Shown: piece after piece, positions 1 to 6,589 of the stretch
Layout: the number at the start of each line of letters is the position of its first letter
Position numbering within the stretch: position 1 is the first letter of the stretch
Origin: a virus
Reading direction: 5' to 3' (one strand)
Virus record (IMG/VR): IMGVR_UViG_3300029263_000187
Location: 1-28,991 of that record
DNA: 28,991 nucleotides
Notes under the pieces: generated by a model
Told to the model about the DNA's origin: nothing
Database searches by the model: none
What the model saw: only the letters and a program-made list of their open reading frames with translations
Position numbers and translations under genes: made by a program

Positions 1-9
1 CTCGGCCAT
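1..9 (-). CDS. Start of a gene running off the left edge (partial)
   Basis: An ATG at 9-7 follows directly after the TAA stop (12-10) of the small gene upstream, and only three codons (Met-Ala-Glu) are inside the window. The tight spacing fits the rest of this operon. No function can be given, and the start itself is only inferred from position. Confidence 0.3.
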
Positions 10-111
10 TTAGTATCCTAACTTTTTGCCGCCAGCTTTAGTCGGTTTTGGTTTCTTTTTCACGCTGCATCCTCCTTTACAATTTTTCTTGCCACAAACT
101 TTGCACGCCAT
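10..111 (-). CDS. 33-residue Cys-rich, Lys-rich small protein
   Basis: A short reading frame starts at ATG 111-109 with an AAGGA ribosome site eight bases upstream and stops at TAA 12-10. The N-terminal half has four cysteines (C3, C6, C11, C15), a spacing that could bind one zinc ion. The C-terminal half is very basic (KKKPKPTKAGGKK). A second, very strong ribosome site (AAAGGAGG) inside the gene precedes an in-frame GTG at codon 17, so a 17-residue basic peptide may also, or instead, be made. It lies in the small-gene tail of the replication operon, between the 86-residue Cys protein and a gene leaving the window. Small zinc-knuckle-like proteins are common in marine phages but their job is unknown. 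The call rests on start signals and position. Confidence 0.5.
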   Translation of the reverse strand: MACKVCGKKNCKGGCSVKKKPKPTKAGGKKLGY

Positions 112-132
112 AAGTCTTTTCCTTCCCTGTTA

Positions 133-393
133 TCACCAAGCCTTGCACGACCAGTAACGAGCACCAGTCTTCGGGCCACCGCCGTTCTCATCGCACTTAT
201 GTCTTGCTCGAAAAGACTTGCGACGAGCGGGGATGTCTTTCTTGATCGTCATGTTCTGGTCTCCGAACCGCACCACCTTAGTCGAGCCGCCATCCTTTAC
301 GCAGACGGCAGACTTCTTCGCCGCGCTCGGTGTCTTCCAAGGCTTGTTGATTTTCTTGCCCTTGCAGGCACCGCTAACTCGACCCTTCGTCAT
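133..393 (-). CDS. Small basic Cys-containing phage protein (86 aa)
   Basis: The start at ATG 393-391 has a strong GAGGAG ribosome site six bases upstream. The gene overlaps the end of the upstream endonuclease gene by 20 bases. The protein is strongly basic and has four cysteines (C10, C31, C67, C83). Its C-terminal third, with the pattern RKSFRARHKC followed by GPKTGARYWSCKAW, resembles from memory a short conserved family found in many marine phages, including T4-like cyanophages and pelagiphages. That family has no known function. The spaced Cys and His residues could bind a metal, and the basic charge suggests nucleic-acid binding; both are inferences. An 18-base palindrome lies just upstream of its ribosome site (409-426) and may control it. 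Confidence 0.75.
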   Translation of the reverse strand: MTKGRVSGACKGKKINKPWKTPSAAKKSAVCVKDGGSTKVVRFGDQNMTIKKDIPARRKSFRARHKCDENGGGPKTGARYWSCKAW

Positions 394-856
394 TCGGTTC
401 TCCTCGCATTACACTGAACAGTGTAACGATTTCTGCCGTTGTTTCTTCCTCACTTTCTTCGGTGAACTCACTGTCCTCGGTGGCCCAGCCGTACTGGTTG
501 AGGTAGCCCTCGTAGATAAAGGCGAAATCATTTAGTCGCATCACGACTAGGCTGTCACCCGTCTTCATTTTGTTGCGACGTTGCACGACGACAGGCATTT
601 CGGGTGTGTCAGATTTATGGATACCCATTTCGGCTTGGGCCATAGCAGCGTAAGGCACGAAGCGTTCGGTGCGCTTGGCTTCAATCCACAAGTCGGGAGT
701 GCCAAGTAAGTCGGCGCGACCACCGCCAGTTATGTACGATCCACCGCCTGATAATGGTGCGCGTGTGATCTTACCTTGGCTACCGAATAGTCGAGCGTCT
801 AGCCACTTGGCTAACTCGCGTTCATATCCGTCGCCCTTACGTTTTTGTTTGCTCAA
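374..856 (-). CDS. PD-(D/E)XK endonuclease, Holliday-junction-resolvase-like (160 aa)
   Basis: The N-terminus has the pattern KGDGYERELAKWL, which matches the RKGxxxEREL helix of archaeal Hjc-type and related phage resolvases. It is followed by GRADLLGTPDLWIEAKRTE, which supplies the Asp and the Glu-x-Lys of the PD-(D/E)XK nuclease fold (metal-dependent cleavage). A basic segment QRRNKMKTGD comes next. The last 35 residues are rich in Glu and Ser and look disordered. The start is a TTG at 856-854, chosen because AGGAG lies seven bases upstream, overlapping the stop of the upstream gene. It likely cuts branched DNA during replication or packaging. A generic phage endonuclease of the same fold is the alternative. 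Confidence 0.7.
   Translation of the reverse strand: MSKQKRKGDGYERELAKWLDARLFGSQGKITRAPLSGGGSYITGGGRADLLGTPDLWIEAKRTERFVPYAAMAQAEMGIHKSDTPEMPVVVQRRNKMKTGDSLVVMRLNDFAFIYEGYLNQYGWATEDSEFTEESEEETTAEIVTLFSVMRGEPNDEGSS
409..426. promoter_or_regulatory. 18-bp palindrome upstream of the 86-residue gene
   Basis: TTACACTG and CAGTGTAA form perfect 8-base arms around a 2-base centre. The site is inside the last codons of the endonuclease gene and ends a few bases before the ribosome site of the next gene. It could be an operator for a dimeric repressor or an RNA hairpin that limits translation. Only the symmetry is seen. Confidence 0.45.
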
Positions 857-866
857 AGAAACTCTC

Positions 867-1190
867 CTAGTCTACGATCCAATCGTTGGGTAATCCTGAA
901 TTTTCTACTGGCTTGCAGCGGTTGCAGACGTACTGCCAACGTGGTCGTGGAGCATCCGACTTGCACTTGAGGCAAGGACGTTCCCAAAGGTCTTGGTTCT
1001 CGGTTTCTTGTGAGACAATGGCGTACTTCGCGCCCTCAAACTCGGCCAGTTCCTCGCGTATGAGTATGCGCTTGAGCGTGTCGCTGCTTACGTCGAAGCG
1101 TCGGGCCATTGCGCGGTACGAGTAGTCGTTGTGCAGCATCCATTCTAATAAGTCGCGCTGCCCTTCTGATAGAGGGTTGCGTATGCTCAT
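867..1190 (-). CDS. HTH plus zinc-ribbon DNA-binding protein (107 aa, longer form possible)
   Basis: Residues about 22-43 (YSYRAMARRFDVSSDTLKR) read as a helix-turn-helix of the resolvase/transposase-regulator type. Residues C73, C76, C89 and C92 form a CxxC-x12-CxxC zinc ribbon. It is probably a DNA-binding regulator or replication accessory protein. The chosen start, ATG 1190-1188, has AAGGA seven bases upstream. The same frame is open for 81 more codons to an ATG at 1433 with a GAGGTG site, overlapping the primase stop by ten bases. That extension crosses a terminator-like hairpin and several other hairpins and uses AT-rich codons unlike its neighbours, so the short form is preferred. The extension does contain QLSLF, the consensus sliding-clamp-binding pentapeptide, so the 188-residue form cannot be dismissed. 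Confidence 0.65.
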   Translation of the reverse strand: MSIRNPLSEGQRDLLEWMLHNDYSYRAMARRFDVSSDTLKRILIREELAEFEGAKYAIVSQETENQDLWERPCLKCKSDAPRPRWQYVCNRCKPVENSGLPNDWIVD

Positions 1191-1423
1191 CTTTGGTTCC
1201 TTAACGGTGGCATTGCAAAAGACGCCCCCCGAAAAGGGGGGGTGTCCTGTGTGACTGGTGCCATTAGTGACACGTAATGGTATTGACTGGGGTCTAGGGG
1301 TAGTGGTTATACTCGCGTAGCGGCCTTCACCTAATAGTTCTAATTGTTCAAAGAGCGATAATTGCCTTTCGGCATTATCGGTTGGCATTGGAGCAGTTCT
1401 ACTAATAGAACTAATAGGTCTAA
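1191..1423 (-). other. Hairpin-rich spacer between primase and HTH gene
   Basis: This 233-base stretch holds four inverted repeats: 1395-1412 (7-bp perfect arms, 4-base loop), 1357-1379 (GATAATGCC against GGCAATTATC, one bulge, GAAA tetraloop when read on the minus strand), 1261-1280 (CCATTA/TAATGG) and the G/C-run hairpin at 1217-1246. It also has repeated CTAATAG words near 1331, 1402 and 1411. It may be a processing and termination region, or a replication origin next to the primase gene. It is open in the frame of the downstream gene, see that entry. Confidence 0.5.
1217..1246 (-). terminator. Intrinsic-terminator-like hairpin after the primase gene
   Basis: On the minus strand GAC-A-CCCCCC pairs with GGGGGG-C-GTC (one mismatch) around a six-base loop, followed at once by TTTT. 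This is strong and GC-rich but its T run is short. It would attenuate or end transcription coming from the primase gene before the HTH gene. Confidence 0.55.
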
Positions 1424-3415
1424 TCACACCCATCTGTTCACCTCGTACATCGGCAAGTTCAGCTTACGGGACACGTCCTCTACACTCATGCCTGTGCTGT
1501 GATAGTGTGCAGCTTTTTGCTTGAGGCTTGCTGTGCTCACCACGTATTGCGACCCGTCTATCAGGCTCTCTGCCCACCCGATGTAATGCGTTTCGTGTAG
1601 CTCTGTCGTCTGCCTGACTTTGCCGAAACTTATCTGACTGACCATGCGAAGTCGGCTGTCGGGGCGTAGGCGTTTCTCAAGGTAGCCGAAGGGCGTATGT
1701 GCTGCGCCTGTCATGTCGTGCATTTCCATCTCAGCGTCGAGCAGCCCAGCCTTAGCCTTAGCCTCTGCCTTGTGACGAAACACCTGTGTCACCATGATCT
1801 GCGTGTCGATGTCTGTAAGCTGTGCAGTCGAGCCAGCCTCACGGCCCATGCCACCCTCGCCGGGTTTGTTTCTGTGGTGAACCATGATCACCGACGCGCC
1901 GAACTTATTTCTGATCGACTTAGCTACGTGATTAACTTTGTACCATTCGCTTGCGCTCGCTTCCTCTAGCCCGCCGAACGCATTTCGCACGGTGTCGATC
2001 ACAACTACGTCGGGCTTGATTGCCTCCAACCATTCACCCAACAGGCTAAACCCCTGCTCAGTCGCAAGGCTCATCTCGCCACCATCTTCTGCGGAGATCA
2101 GGGCTGGCGACCACATGTTAAATTTCTCACCCGTGTCGCCAAACATTTTCACAAAGTTCTTGAAACGGTACAGGATGGTGCGACTTGGGTTGTCGTAGTC
2201 TAGGTACAGTACCTTGGCGGGCTTCGTTTCGTATGGCCCGAACACTTGTTTGCCAGCAGCCATAGACGTAAGCAATGCTTGAAGAAAAAACGACTTGCCG
2301 TGTCCATTGTAGCCCACGACTTGTGTGATCGTGGCGGCTGGGATCAACGGGTCGCACCAATATTCTGTCTCACCAATGCTGTCGATCAGGCGGTCAATGT
2401 CTGCATTGAGTATGGGCTTGAGCCTGCCCAGTCGTACTTGTTTTTTCTCAGCAACCTTACGGTAGCCTTTGTCGTCGTAATCGCTTGGGTAGTTGCGGCG
2501 ATCCATGTCGATTGCGCTGCGGCATTTGCTCTCTAGCCACTGCGCTGTCTCGGCCTCGGTGTATCCAGCAGAGTTAAAATACTCGTCGTAAAAATCTTTA
2601 GCCATGCTGACTAGGTCGTCACCCATAACGCCCTGTCTGCATTTCTGCCCAGCGTACCTAACCATAAGGGCGTCAGTGCCATCGCCATCCTCTAGCTTGC
2701 GGCCAAGGTGTGCGACACGGGCGTGCGTTTGATCCCAGATACTCACGAACTCGTCGGGGTTGTGTAGTGACACGCCGCTCAAGTCGAGCGCATCAAAGCT
2801 AAACTCGTCGTCAGTCTTCTCAGTGGGCGCACCCTTCCAAACGTGTAAGTCTAGGTCGTCCCAGTCAGCAGTAGTTTCAAAGGAATACTCATGCTCAACC
2901 TCGTCGTTCTTGACCTTGATGCTCGGCGGCATGACAACGAAGCCGCCATCACCACGAAAGTCTAGGCCATCTACTTTGGGCCAGTCTCGCGCATTGCTGC
3001 CGACCTTGTTGGCGAACCTTGCGCCTTGGCGGGGGTGCTTGAAGTAGTAGTGCGCTCCCTTCTGAGTGCTCACCTTATAAGGAGAGGCTAGGCCGTGCTT
3101 CTCTGCGTACTTAATCGCGTCTTCATTATCGCAATCGACAGCGACAACACCCGACAGCTCACCCGTTATCAAACCGATGTTGAAATACTCTATGACCTGA
3201 CCTGATTTCGTCGTGACGCCGTCGGTGAACCACTCGTCAATCATCTCGTCAGTCACACGGGTTGTCTGCCAGTCGAGCCAGCCGACTAGGGGTGTCTTGG
3301 AACTCATCGACAGCGGCATGATATTCCAGCCCCTATCATGCGCCTCAAGCGCAGCCGTGTAAGTACGGGATTTCCACTTATCTAAGTCGCGTTTAGTCAG
3401 TTGCTTGCCTGTCAT
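1424..3415 (-). CDS. Primase-polymerase/helicase replication protein (663 aa)
   Basis: The N-terminal 180 residues carry the bifunctional primase/polymerase pattern: VVAVDCDNED (metal-binding D94 and D96), TQKGAHYYF, and DFRGDGGFVVMPPS. A linker leads to a RecA-fold helicase/ATPase with Walker A GYNGHGKS (K374), Walker B DVVVIDTV (D474) and a sensor-like MVHHRNKP (H513, H514). The last 30 residues contain a predicted HTH (MSVEDVSRKLNLPMYEVNRW). It should both prime and unwind phage DNA, as in replicative proteins that fuse prim-pol to a RepA-like helicase. The start ATG 3415-3413 has GAGGA eight bases upstream. A TTG at 3466 in the same frame is less likely because it lies deep inside the upstream gene. 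The gene overlaps the regulator gene by 23 bases. Confidence 0.9.
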   Translation of the reverse strand: MTGKQLTKRDLDKWKSRTYTAALEAHDRGWNIMPLSMSSKTPLVGWLDWQTTRVTDEMIDEWFTDGVTTKSGQVIEYFNIGLITGELSGVVAVDCDNEDAIKYAEKHGLASPYKVSTQKGAHYYFKHPRQGARFANKVGSNARDWPKVDGLDFRGDGGFVVMPPSIKVKNDEVEHEYSFETTADWDDLDLHVWKGAPTEKTDDEFSFDALDLSGVSLHNPDEFVSIWDQTHARVAHLGRKLEDGDGTDALMVRYAGQKCRQGVMGDDLVSMAKDFYDEYFNSAGYTEAETAQWLESKCRSAIDMDRRNYPSDYDDKGYRKVAEKKQVRLGRLKPILNADIDRLIDSIGETEYWCDPLIPAATITQVVGYNGHGKSFFLQALLTSMAAGKQVFGPYETKPAKVLYLDYDNPSRTILYRFKNFVKMFGDTGEKFNMWSPALISAEDGGEMSLATEQGFSLLGEWLEAIKPDVVVIDTVRNAFGGLEEASASEWYKVNHVAKSIRNKFGASVIMVHHRNKPGEGGMGREAGSTAQLTDIDTQIMVTQVFRHKAEAKAKAGLLDAEMEMHDMTGAAHTPFGYLEKRLRPDSRLRMVSQISFGKVRQTTELHETHYIGWAESLIDGSQYVVSTASLKQKAAHYHSTGMSVEDVSRKLNLPMYEVNRWV

Positions 3416-3611
3416 TTTTTGTTTCCTCGAAGTATGAATTGATGTTGAGATTTGGGTAGTGCTCAAGGAGCCGAGCCAATGTCGGGGTGCCTAGATACCC
3501 CGTCCTCATGGCCCGATATGGTGCGGTGCGGGTATTGCCGAGCAACTCCGCGACCTGTGAAACGCCACCACAATCTTGAACTAACCGTGAGACGTTGAAC
3601 TTTAATTCCAT
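3393..3611 (-). CDS. Cro/XRE-like small DNA-binding regulator (72 aa)
   Basis: The segment GGVSQVAELLGNTRTAPYRAMRTGYLGTP... starting near residue 15 reads as a lambda-repressor-type helix-turn-helix, and the ending PNLNINSYFEE resembles the NLDWLL-type tail of XRE regulators. Two ATG codons are possible. The first (3617-3615) directly abuts the AGAGGA ribosome site, the second (3611-3609) sits six bases from it and is preferred. It is the first gene of the leftward operon and faces the divergent control region with its inverted repeats, so it probably represses one or both operons. A coactivator role or a nucleoid-type function is possible. No lysogeny gene was seen in the window. Confidence 0.7.
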   Translation of the reverse strand: MELKFNVSRLVQDCGGVSQVAELLGNTRTAPYRAMRTGYLGTPTLARLLEHYPNLNINSYFEETKNDRQATD

Positions 3612-3617
3612 TGTCAT

Positions 3618-3772
3618 TCCTCTTTCTTATATAGCCCCTCTAGCTGTCTATATATACATCGTCCACACATCTGTGACGTAAGTGACACAAAGTAAGGACA
3701 CAGCTAGTTGTGTAAACAGCAATCTGATTGTAGTGAGAGGGGGTTACTTCAAACTCTAAAAAGGAGACAGCA
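3618..3772. promoter_or_regulatory. Divergent control region between replication and recombination operons
   Basis: This 155-base gap separates genes read in opposite directions and must hold both promoters. An 8-bp perfect inverted repeat, CTAGCTGT at 3640-3647 and ACAGCTAG at 3700-3707, flanks the AT-rich core TATATATA near 3649. A second inverted pair is ACACAA (3685-3690) and TTGTGT (3708-3713), and a direct repeat GTGAC-GTAA-GTGAC lies near 3673. A leftward -10 box could be TATATA near 3650 or TATATAAG near 3627. No convincing -35 box was found in either direction, which fits an activator, a phage polymerase or alphaproteobacterial promoters. AAGGAG serves the rightward gene. Confidence 0.55.
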
Positions 3773-4192
3773 ATGTCTGACTGGGACACGACACCCGAAC
3801 CAATAAACAATTCATCACCCGCATTGATCGCTGCCGTTACAGAGTATCGACGGATCAATCACACAATGGATAAACTCAAAGAGCAGCACGAAAGTCTACT
3901 TGAGACTATCGCTTCCGAGTTTCCCGTCATGTCTGGTGAACAGGCCATCGTCGTAAACGACATGACCGTTACATGCACCCGCACCGAGCGTTGGACGTGG
4001 GATAACGAGATGCTTGAAGAACTATTCATGCTTCAAGATCAGCTACCCGATCACATCAAGAAACGTCTGACCGTCAACAAACGTATGTTTATGTTCCTCG
4101 ACGACGACCAAAAGCAGCAGTTGATACCAGCTTTGACCAGAACGCCGGGGCCAGCGAAAGTGAAAGTCATAGAGGTGAGCAGCGATGTTTAA
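3773..4192 (+). CDS. Small phage protein beside Sak4-like ATPase (139 aa), function unknown
   Basis: This is the first gene of the rightward operon, with AAGGAG six bases before ATG. The N-terminal third is charged and predicted helical (residues 20-50, possibly coiled coil). A middle stretch MTVTCTRTERWTWDNE reads as beta strand followed by a helix. The C-terminal LTVNKRMFMFLDDDQKQQLIPALTRTPGPAKVKV resembles small phage proteins that are often found next to Sak4/ERF-type recombination genes. It has no catalytic motif, signal peptide or membrane segment. Its last eight bases overlap the next gene, so the two are probably translated together. A role as accessory to the recombination proteins is inferred from place only. 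Confidence 0.75.
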   Translation: MSDWDTTPEPINNSSPALIAAVTEYRRINHTMDKLKEQHESLLETIASEFPVMSGEQAIVVNDMTVTCTRTERWTWDNEMLEELFMLQDQLPDHIKKRLTVNKRMFMFLDDDQKQQLIPALTRTPGPAKVKVIEVSSDV

Positions 4193-4991
4193 GCCAAGCA
4201 ACACAATCGACCACAGTACGTCGTACCTCAAGACCGTGCTCTTTGGAGACGCGGGATGGGGTAAGACTACGAACATGGCGCATATGCAAGAGCATTATGG
4301 CAAAGGCTTTATCATCAGTGGGGAGAGCGGTCTCAGTTCTATCCGCTCCGCTGGCATCGACTACCTCCCATTCAATTCGTGGGGTGGTCGAACCAATCCA
4401 GAGGCCGACGAGTATTCTTTCGTGGATATTTTCAGGTGGATGAAGACGCCAGACTTTAAAGCTCACGACTACAAGTGGATCGGGCTGGATAGCCTGACTG
4501 AGTTGTCGCATCACTCGCTTCGAGCGGCTGAACGGCAGACCAAAGACGAGGCTGAGAAGCTAGGCAAAAAGGCTAACGGTTATGAGGCGTGGGCCATCCA
4601 CGGTTCGCAGTTAGTCGGAGCGTGCAAGGCTATTAGAGATATGCCAATGCACTTTCTTTGCACGGCGTTAGCCAAGTCGAGCCAAGACGAAAACGGTAAC
4701 GTCGAGCACTGGCCTATGGTCGATGGCAAGGCGACTATCGAAAAATTGCCCGGAATTTTTGACTGCGTTTTCGCAGGGATCAGGGCATCGTCGGGCGACA
4801 ACGAAAACCAGAACGTCATTCGATACATCGTCACGGACGACGTGCGTGGTTGGAAGGGCAAGGTACGCGACGAGAAGCGTAGGCTTGCGCCTGTCGAGAG
4901 GACTGGGTCGGTAGTCGATTTGTTTAAACGTATGGAATTGTCCGACGTTGACTTCAAAAAATATCAGAAAACACAGGAGCAAAGTAAATGA
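4185..4991 (+). CDS. Sak4-like RecA-fold ATPase (268 aa)
   Basis: A Walker A motif GDAGWGKTT lies at residues 21-29 and a Walker B-like WIGLDSLTEL at about 98-107 (D102). The later pattern CTALAKSSQDENGNVEHWPMVDGK matches the end of the RecA core in AAA_24/Sak4-type phage proteins. Sak4 proteins are minimal RecA paralogues that promote single-strand annealing or exchange together with an SSB, and the SSB-like gene follows here with a 4-base overlap. The length (268) is normal for the group. The start has AGAGGTG about seven bases upstream. The protein probably mediates recombination-dependent phage replication or repair. The alternative is a generic phage nucleotide-binding protein of the same Pfam family. 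Confidence 0.85.
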   Translation: MFKPSNTIDHSTSYLKTVLFGDAGWGKTTNMAHMQEHYGKGFIISGESGLSSIRSAGIDYLPFNSWGGRTNPEADEYSFVDIFRWMKTPDFKAHDYKWIGLDSLTELSHHSLRAAERQTKDEAEKLGKKANGYEAWAIHGSQLVGACKAIRDMPMHFLCTALAKSSQDENGNVEHWPMVDGKATIEKLPGIFDCVFAGIRASSGDNENQNVIRYIVTDDVRGWKGKVRDEKRRLAPVERTGSVVDLFKRMELSDVDFKKYQKTQEQSK

Positions 4992-5473
4992 GCTTTTCAT
5001 TTAACGATCTAAATCTATCAGGCGTTGAGATTTCGTCTGCGTCAAACATGTTAAAGCCCGGACGCTACGTCTGCACAGCTAAGAACGCTCGACTTAAAGA
5101 CACTAAGTCTGGTGGCAAGATGGTTGAGGTCGAGTGCGAAGACACCGCTAGTGGTGCAAGCATCCGTGCGTTTCTGAACGTACACATTCCTTCGTCGGAA
5201 CAGGCCACACGCATTGGCCGTGAACAACTCAAAGCATTGCTCACACACGGCGGTCATAAAGACCCTGATAACGTAGGCAAGTCCGGCATTGCCAGCATCA
5301 ATGGCTTGAAGGTTGGCGTGTTGATCGTGGCTGAAACCTATCAGAAGGACGGTCAAACACGGACAGGCTCTCAAGTCAGTGGTTTCTTTGACCCCAAAGG
5401 CTTTGTCGCTCAATCGTCCTCAAGCTCGCAAGTCGATGTTGCGAAAACCTTGGACGACGACATCCCGTTTTAA
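4988..5473 (+). CDS. Single-stranded DNA-binding protein, DUF669-like (161 aa)
   Basis: The protein is 161 residues with alternating beta strands (YVCTAKNARLKD, KMVEVECEDTASG, ASIRAFLNVHI, KVGVLIVAETYQ) and a flexible Ser-rich stretch (QSSSSSQ). It ends in LDDDIPF, the acidic tip by which bacterial SSBs recruit partner proteins. This tail and its position after the Sak4-like gene make an SSB-type role likely. The body does not look like a standard OB-fold SSB and is closer to the phage DUF669 type. It starts at ATG 4988 in an ATGA overlap with the ATPase stop and has AGGAG eight bases upstream. It should coat single-stranded DNA and help load the ATPase and exonuclease. Confidence 0.85.
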   Translation: MSFSFNDLNLSGVEISSASNMLKPGRYVCTAKNARLKDTKSGGKMVEVECEDTASGASIRAFLNVHIPSSEQATRIGREQLKALLTHGGHKDPDNVGKSGIASINGLKVGVLIVAETYQKDGQTRTGSQVSGFFDPKGFVAQSSSSSQVDVAKTLDDDIPF

Positions 5474-5496
5474 CTCCCTTTACGGTTTGTCGAACT

Positions 5497-5573
5497 GGGG
5501 GTGAGAGCCTGTGAGTATGCCCGACGTATATCGCCGCCGCGCTCGAACTTTGGTAGCTCGCCCCCTTTTTTAA
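5497..5573 (+). terminator. Attenuator-like hairpin between SSB and exonuclease genes
   Basis: GGGGGTGAG (5497-5505) can pair with CTCGCCCCC (5557-5565; one G-U pair), and TTTTTT follows at 5566-5571. This has the form of an intrinsic terminator with a large 51-base loop. The loop carries an 18-codon frame, ATG 5517 to TAA 5571-5573, with five Arg codons (peptide MPDVYRRRARTLVARPLF) whose stop lies in the T run. A direct repeat TCGAACT occurs at 5490-5496 and 5543-5549. It could tune expression of the downstream exonuclease and kinase relative to SSB. The ribosome site of the small frame is weak. Confidence 0.5.
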
Positions 5574-5582
5574 GGAACGACT

Positions 5583-6368
5583 ATGGATATAACCGCGCTT
5601 ATCACTGACGCTTACGCTAAAGAGAAGCGCGGTAAGCCACGCCAGTACATAGGGGCCAGCGGCATAGGCCAGCAATGCCTTGCCAGTATCGCGTATAGCT
5701 ATCGCGGCTACCCTGAGACTGCGCCAGAGCCACAACTCAAGCGCATCTTTCGTGATGGTCACAAGATAGAATATGACGTGGTCAAGGACATGCGTAAAGC
5801 TGGTATGCACGTCATGGAGACTGACCCGCTGACTGGACGACAGTGGCGATGGACAGGATACGGCGGCTTGGTCATGGGTAATGCTGATGGCCTCATGGAA
5901 ATAGACGGCGAGACTTATGGCGTCGAGATCAAGTCGATGAATATGGCGAAGCACCAAGAGTTTATTAAGAAGGGCGTCAGGGGTAGCCACCCCAGCTACT
6001 ACGATCAGATGCAATTTATGATGGGACTATCTGGCCTCCGTAAATTTGTCTTGGTCGCTTACAACAAAAACAACAGCGCATACCACCACGAGTACATAGA
6101 CTTCGACGACTTCAGATGGGCCTACCTCACGACTAAGGTTGAGGACGTGCTTACAAACAGGGCTACACGAATAGCGTCTGACCAAAGCGACTGGCGTTGC
6201 AAGGGGTGCTTCAAGCGAGACGCTTGTTGGAGAGGCGACGAACCAGACGAGAAATCCATGCGTACCTGTGGCAATAGTCGAGCCGACAACATGGGCAATT
6301 TACACTGCGACGAGTGCGACGGTAGCACTTGCACTGAATGGAAACTCTACGAGCCGAGGCAGACATGA
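5583..6368 (+). CDS. Cas4/RecB-family exonuclease with Fe-S and extra Cys cluster (261 aa)
   Basis: The PD-(D/E)XK core is visible: GHKIE near residue 59, GNADGL (D102), YGVEIKSMN (E115, K117) and the later YYDQMQFMMGL helix typical of RecB-like nucleases. Cysteine C32 plus C206, C209 and C215 match the one-plus-three layout of a 4Fe-4S cluster in Cas4 and AddB-type proteins. A further cluster, C229, C242, C245 and C250, follows and may bind zinc; it is not part of the usual Cas4 pattern. It likely resects DNA ends to feed the SSB and Sak4-like partner. AAGGA lies six bases before the start. The gene follows the attenuator-like hairpin and overlaps the next gene by ATGA. No other cas gene is near, so a CRISPR role is unlikely. 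Confidence 0.85.
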   Translation: MDITALITDAYAKEKRGKPRQYIGASGIGQQCLASIAYSYRGYPETAPEPQLKRIFRDGHKIEYDVVKDMRKAGMHVMETDPLTGRQWRWTGYGGLVMGNADGLMEIDGETYGVEIKSMNMAKHQEFIKKGVRGSHPSYYDQMQFMMGLSGLRKFVLVAYNKNNSAYHHEYIDFDDFRWAYLTTKVEDVLTNRATRIASDQSDWRCKGCFKRDACWRGDEPDEKSMRTCGNSRADNMGNLHCDECDGSTCTEWKLYEPRQT

Positions 6369-6589
6369 AACTACGAGCCAAGCAAAAACAAATAGTCGAG
6401 TTAGAATATCAAGCCGCGAGTGTTGCGACACGCATCTCCGACTTAGAGTTTATGATAGCCTACGGGAACGACAGGCCGACTAGCATTGACAGTGAATTGT
6501 CTGATCGTCGCAAGGCATACGACAAACTAAAATACATACGTCGTGAGATTGCCAATCTCTCCAAGGAGGTGATTGATGACCAGACCTAA
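6365..6589 (+). CDS. Small coiled-coil protein (74 aa)
   Basis: The gene begins at ATG 6365 in an ATGA overlap with the exonuclease stop, with GAGG five bases upstream. A more upstream in-frame ATG (6338) lies inside the exonuclease and is less likely. The protein is nearly all charged helix with heptad-like spacing (QIVELEYQAASVATRISDLE, then LKYIRREIANLSKEV), so a coiled coil or helical hairpin is expected. It overlaps the kinase gene by 14 bases. No motif points to a function. A structural or adaptor role in the recombination complex is possible but only from neighbours. Confidence 0.65.
   Translation: MKLRAKQKQIVELEYQAASVATRISDLEFMIAYGNDRPTSIDSELSDRRKAYDKLKYIRREIANLSKEVIDDQT

Noticed and set aside
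3416-3466. Upstream TTG start for the primase-helicase
   Set aside because: It lies inside the regulator gene, has a poorer signal, and the ATG at 3415 has GAGGA at normal spacing.
3393-3611. Evidence for lysogeny from the Cro-like gene
   Set aside because: No integrase, attachment site or second repressor was found in the window; lytic phages also carry such regulators.
5497-5565. tRNA-like or riboswitch fold in the gap before the exonuclease
   Set aside because: Length is near that of a tRNA, but D, anticodon and T arms do not form and no known riboswitch core is visible.
5583-6368. CRISPR-associated Cas4
   Set aside because: No repeats with regular spacers and no other cas genes are present; neighbours are phage recombination genes.
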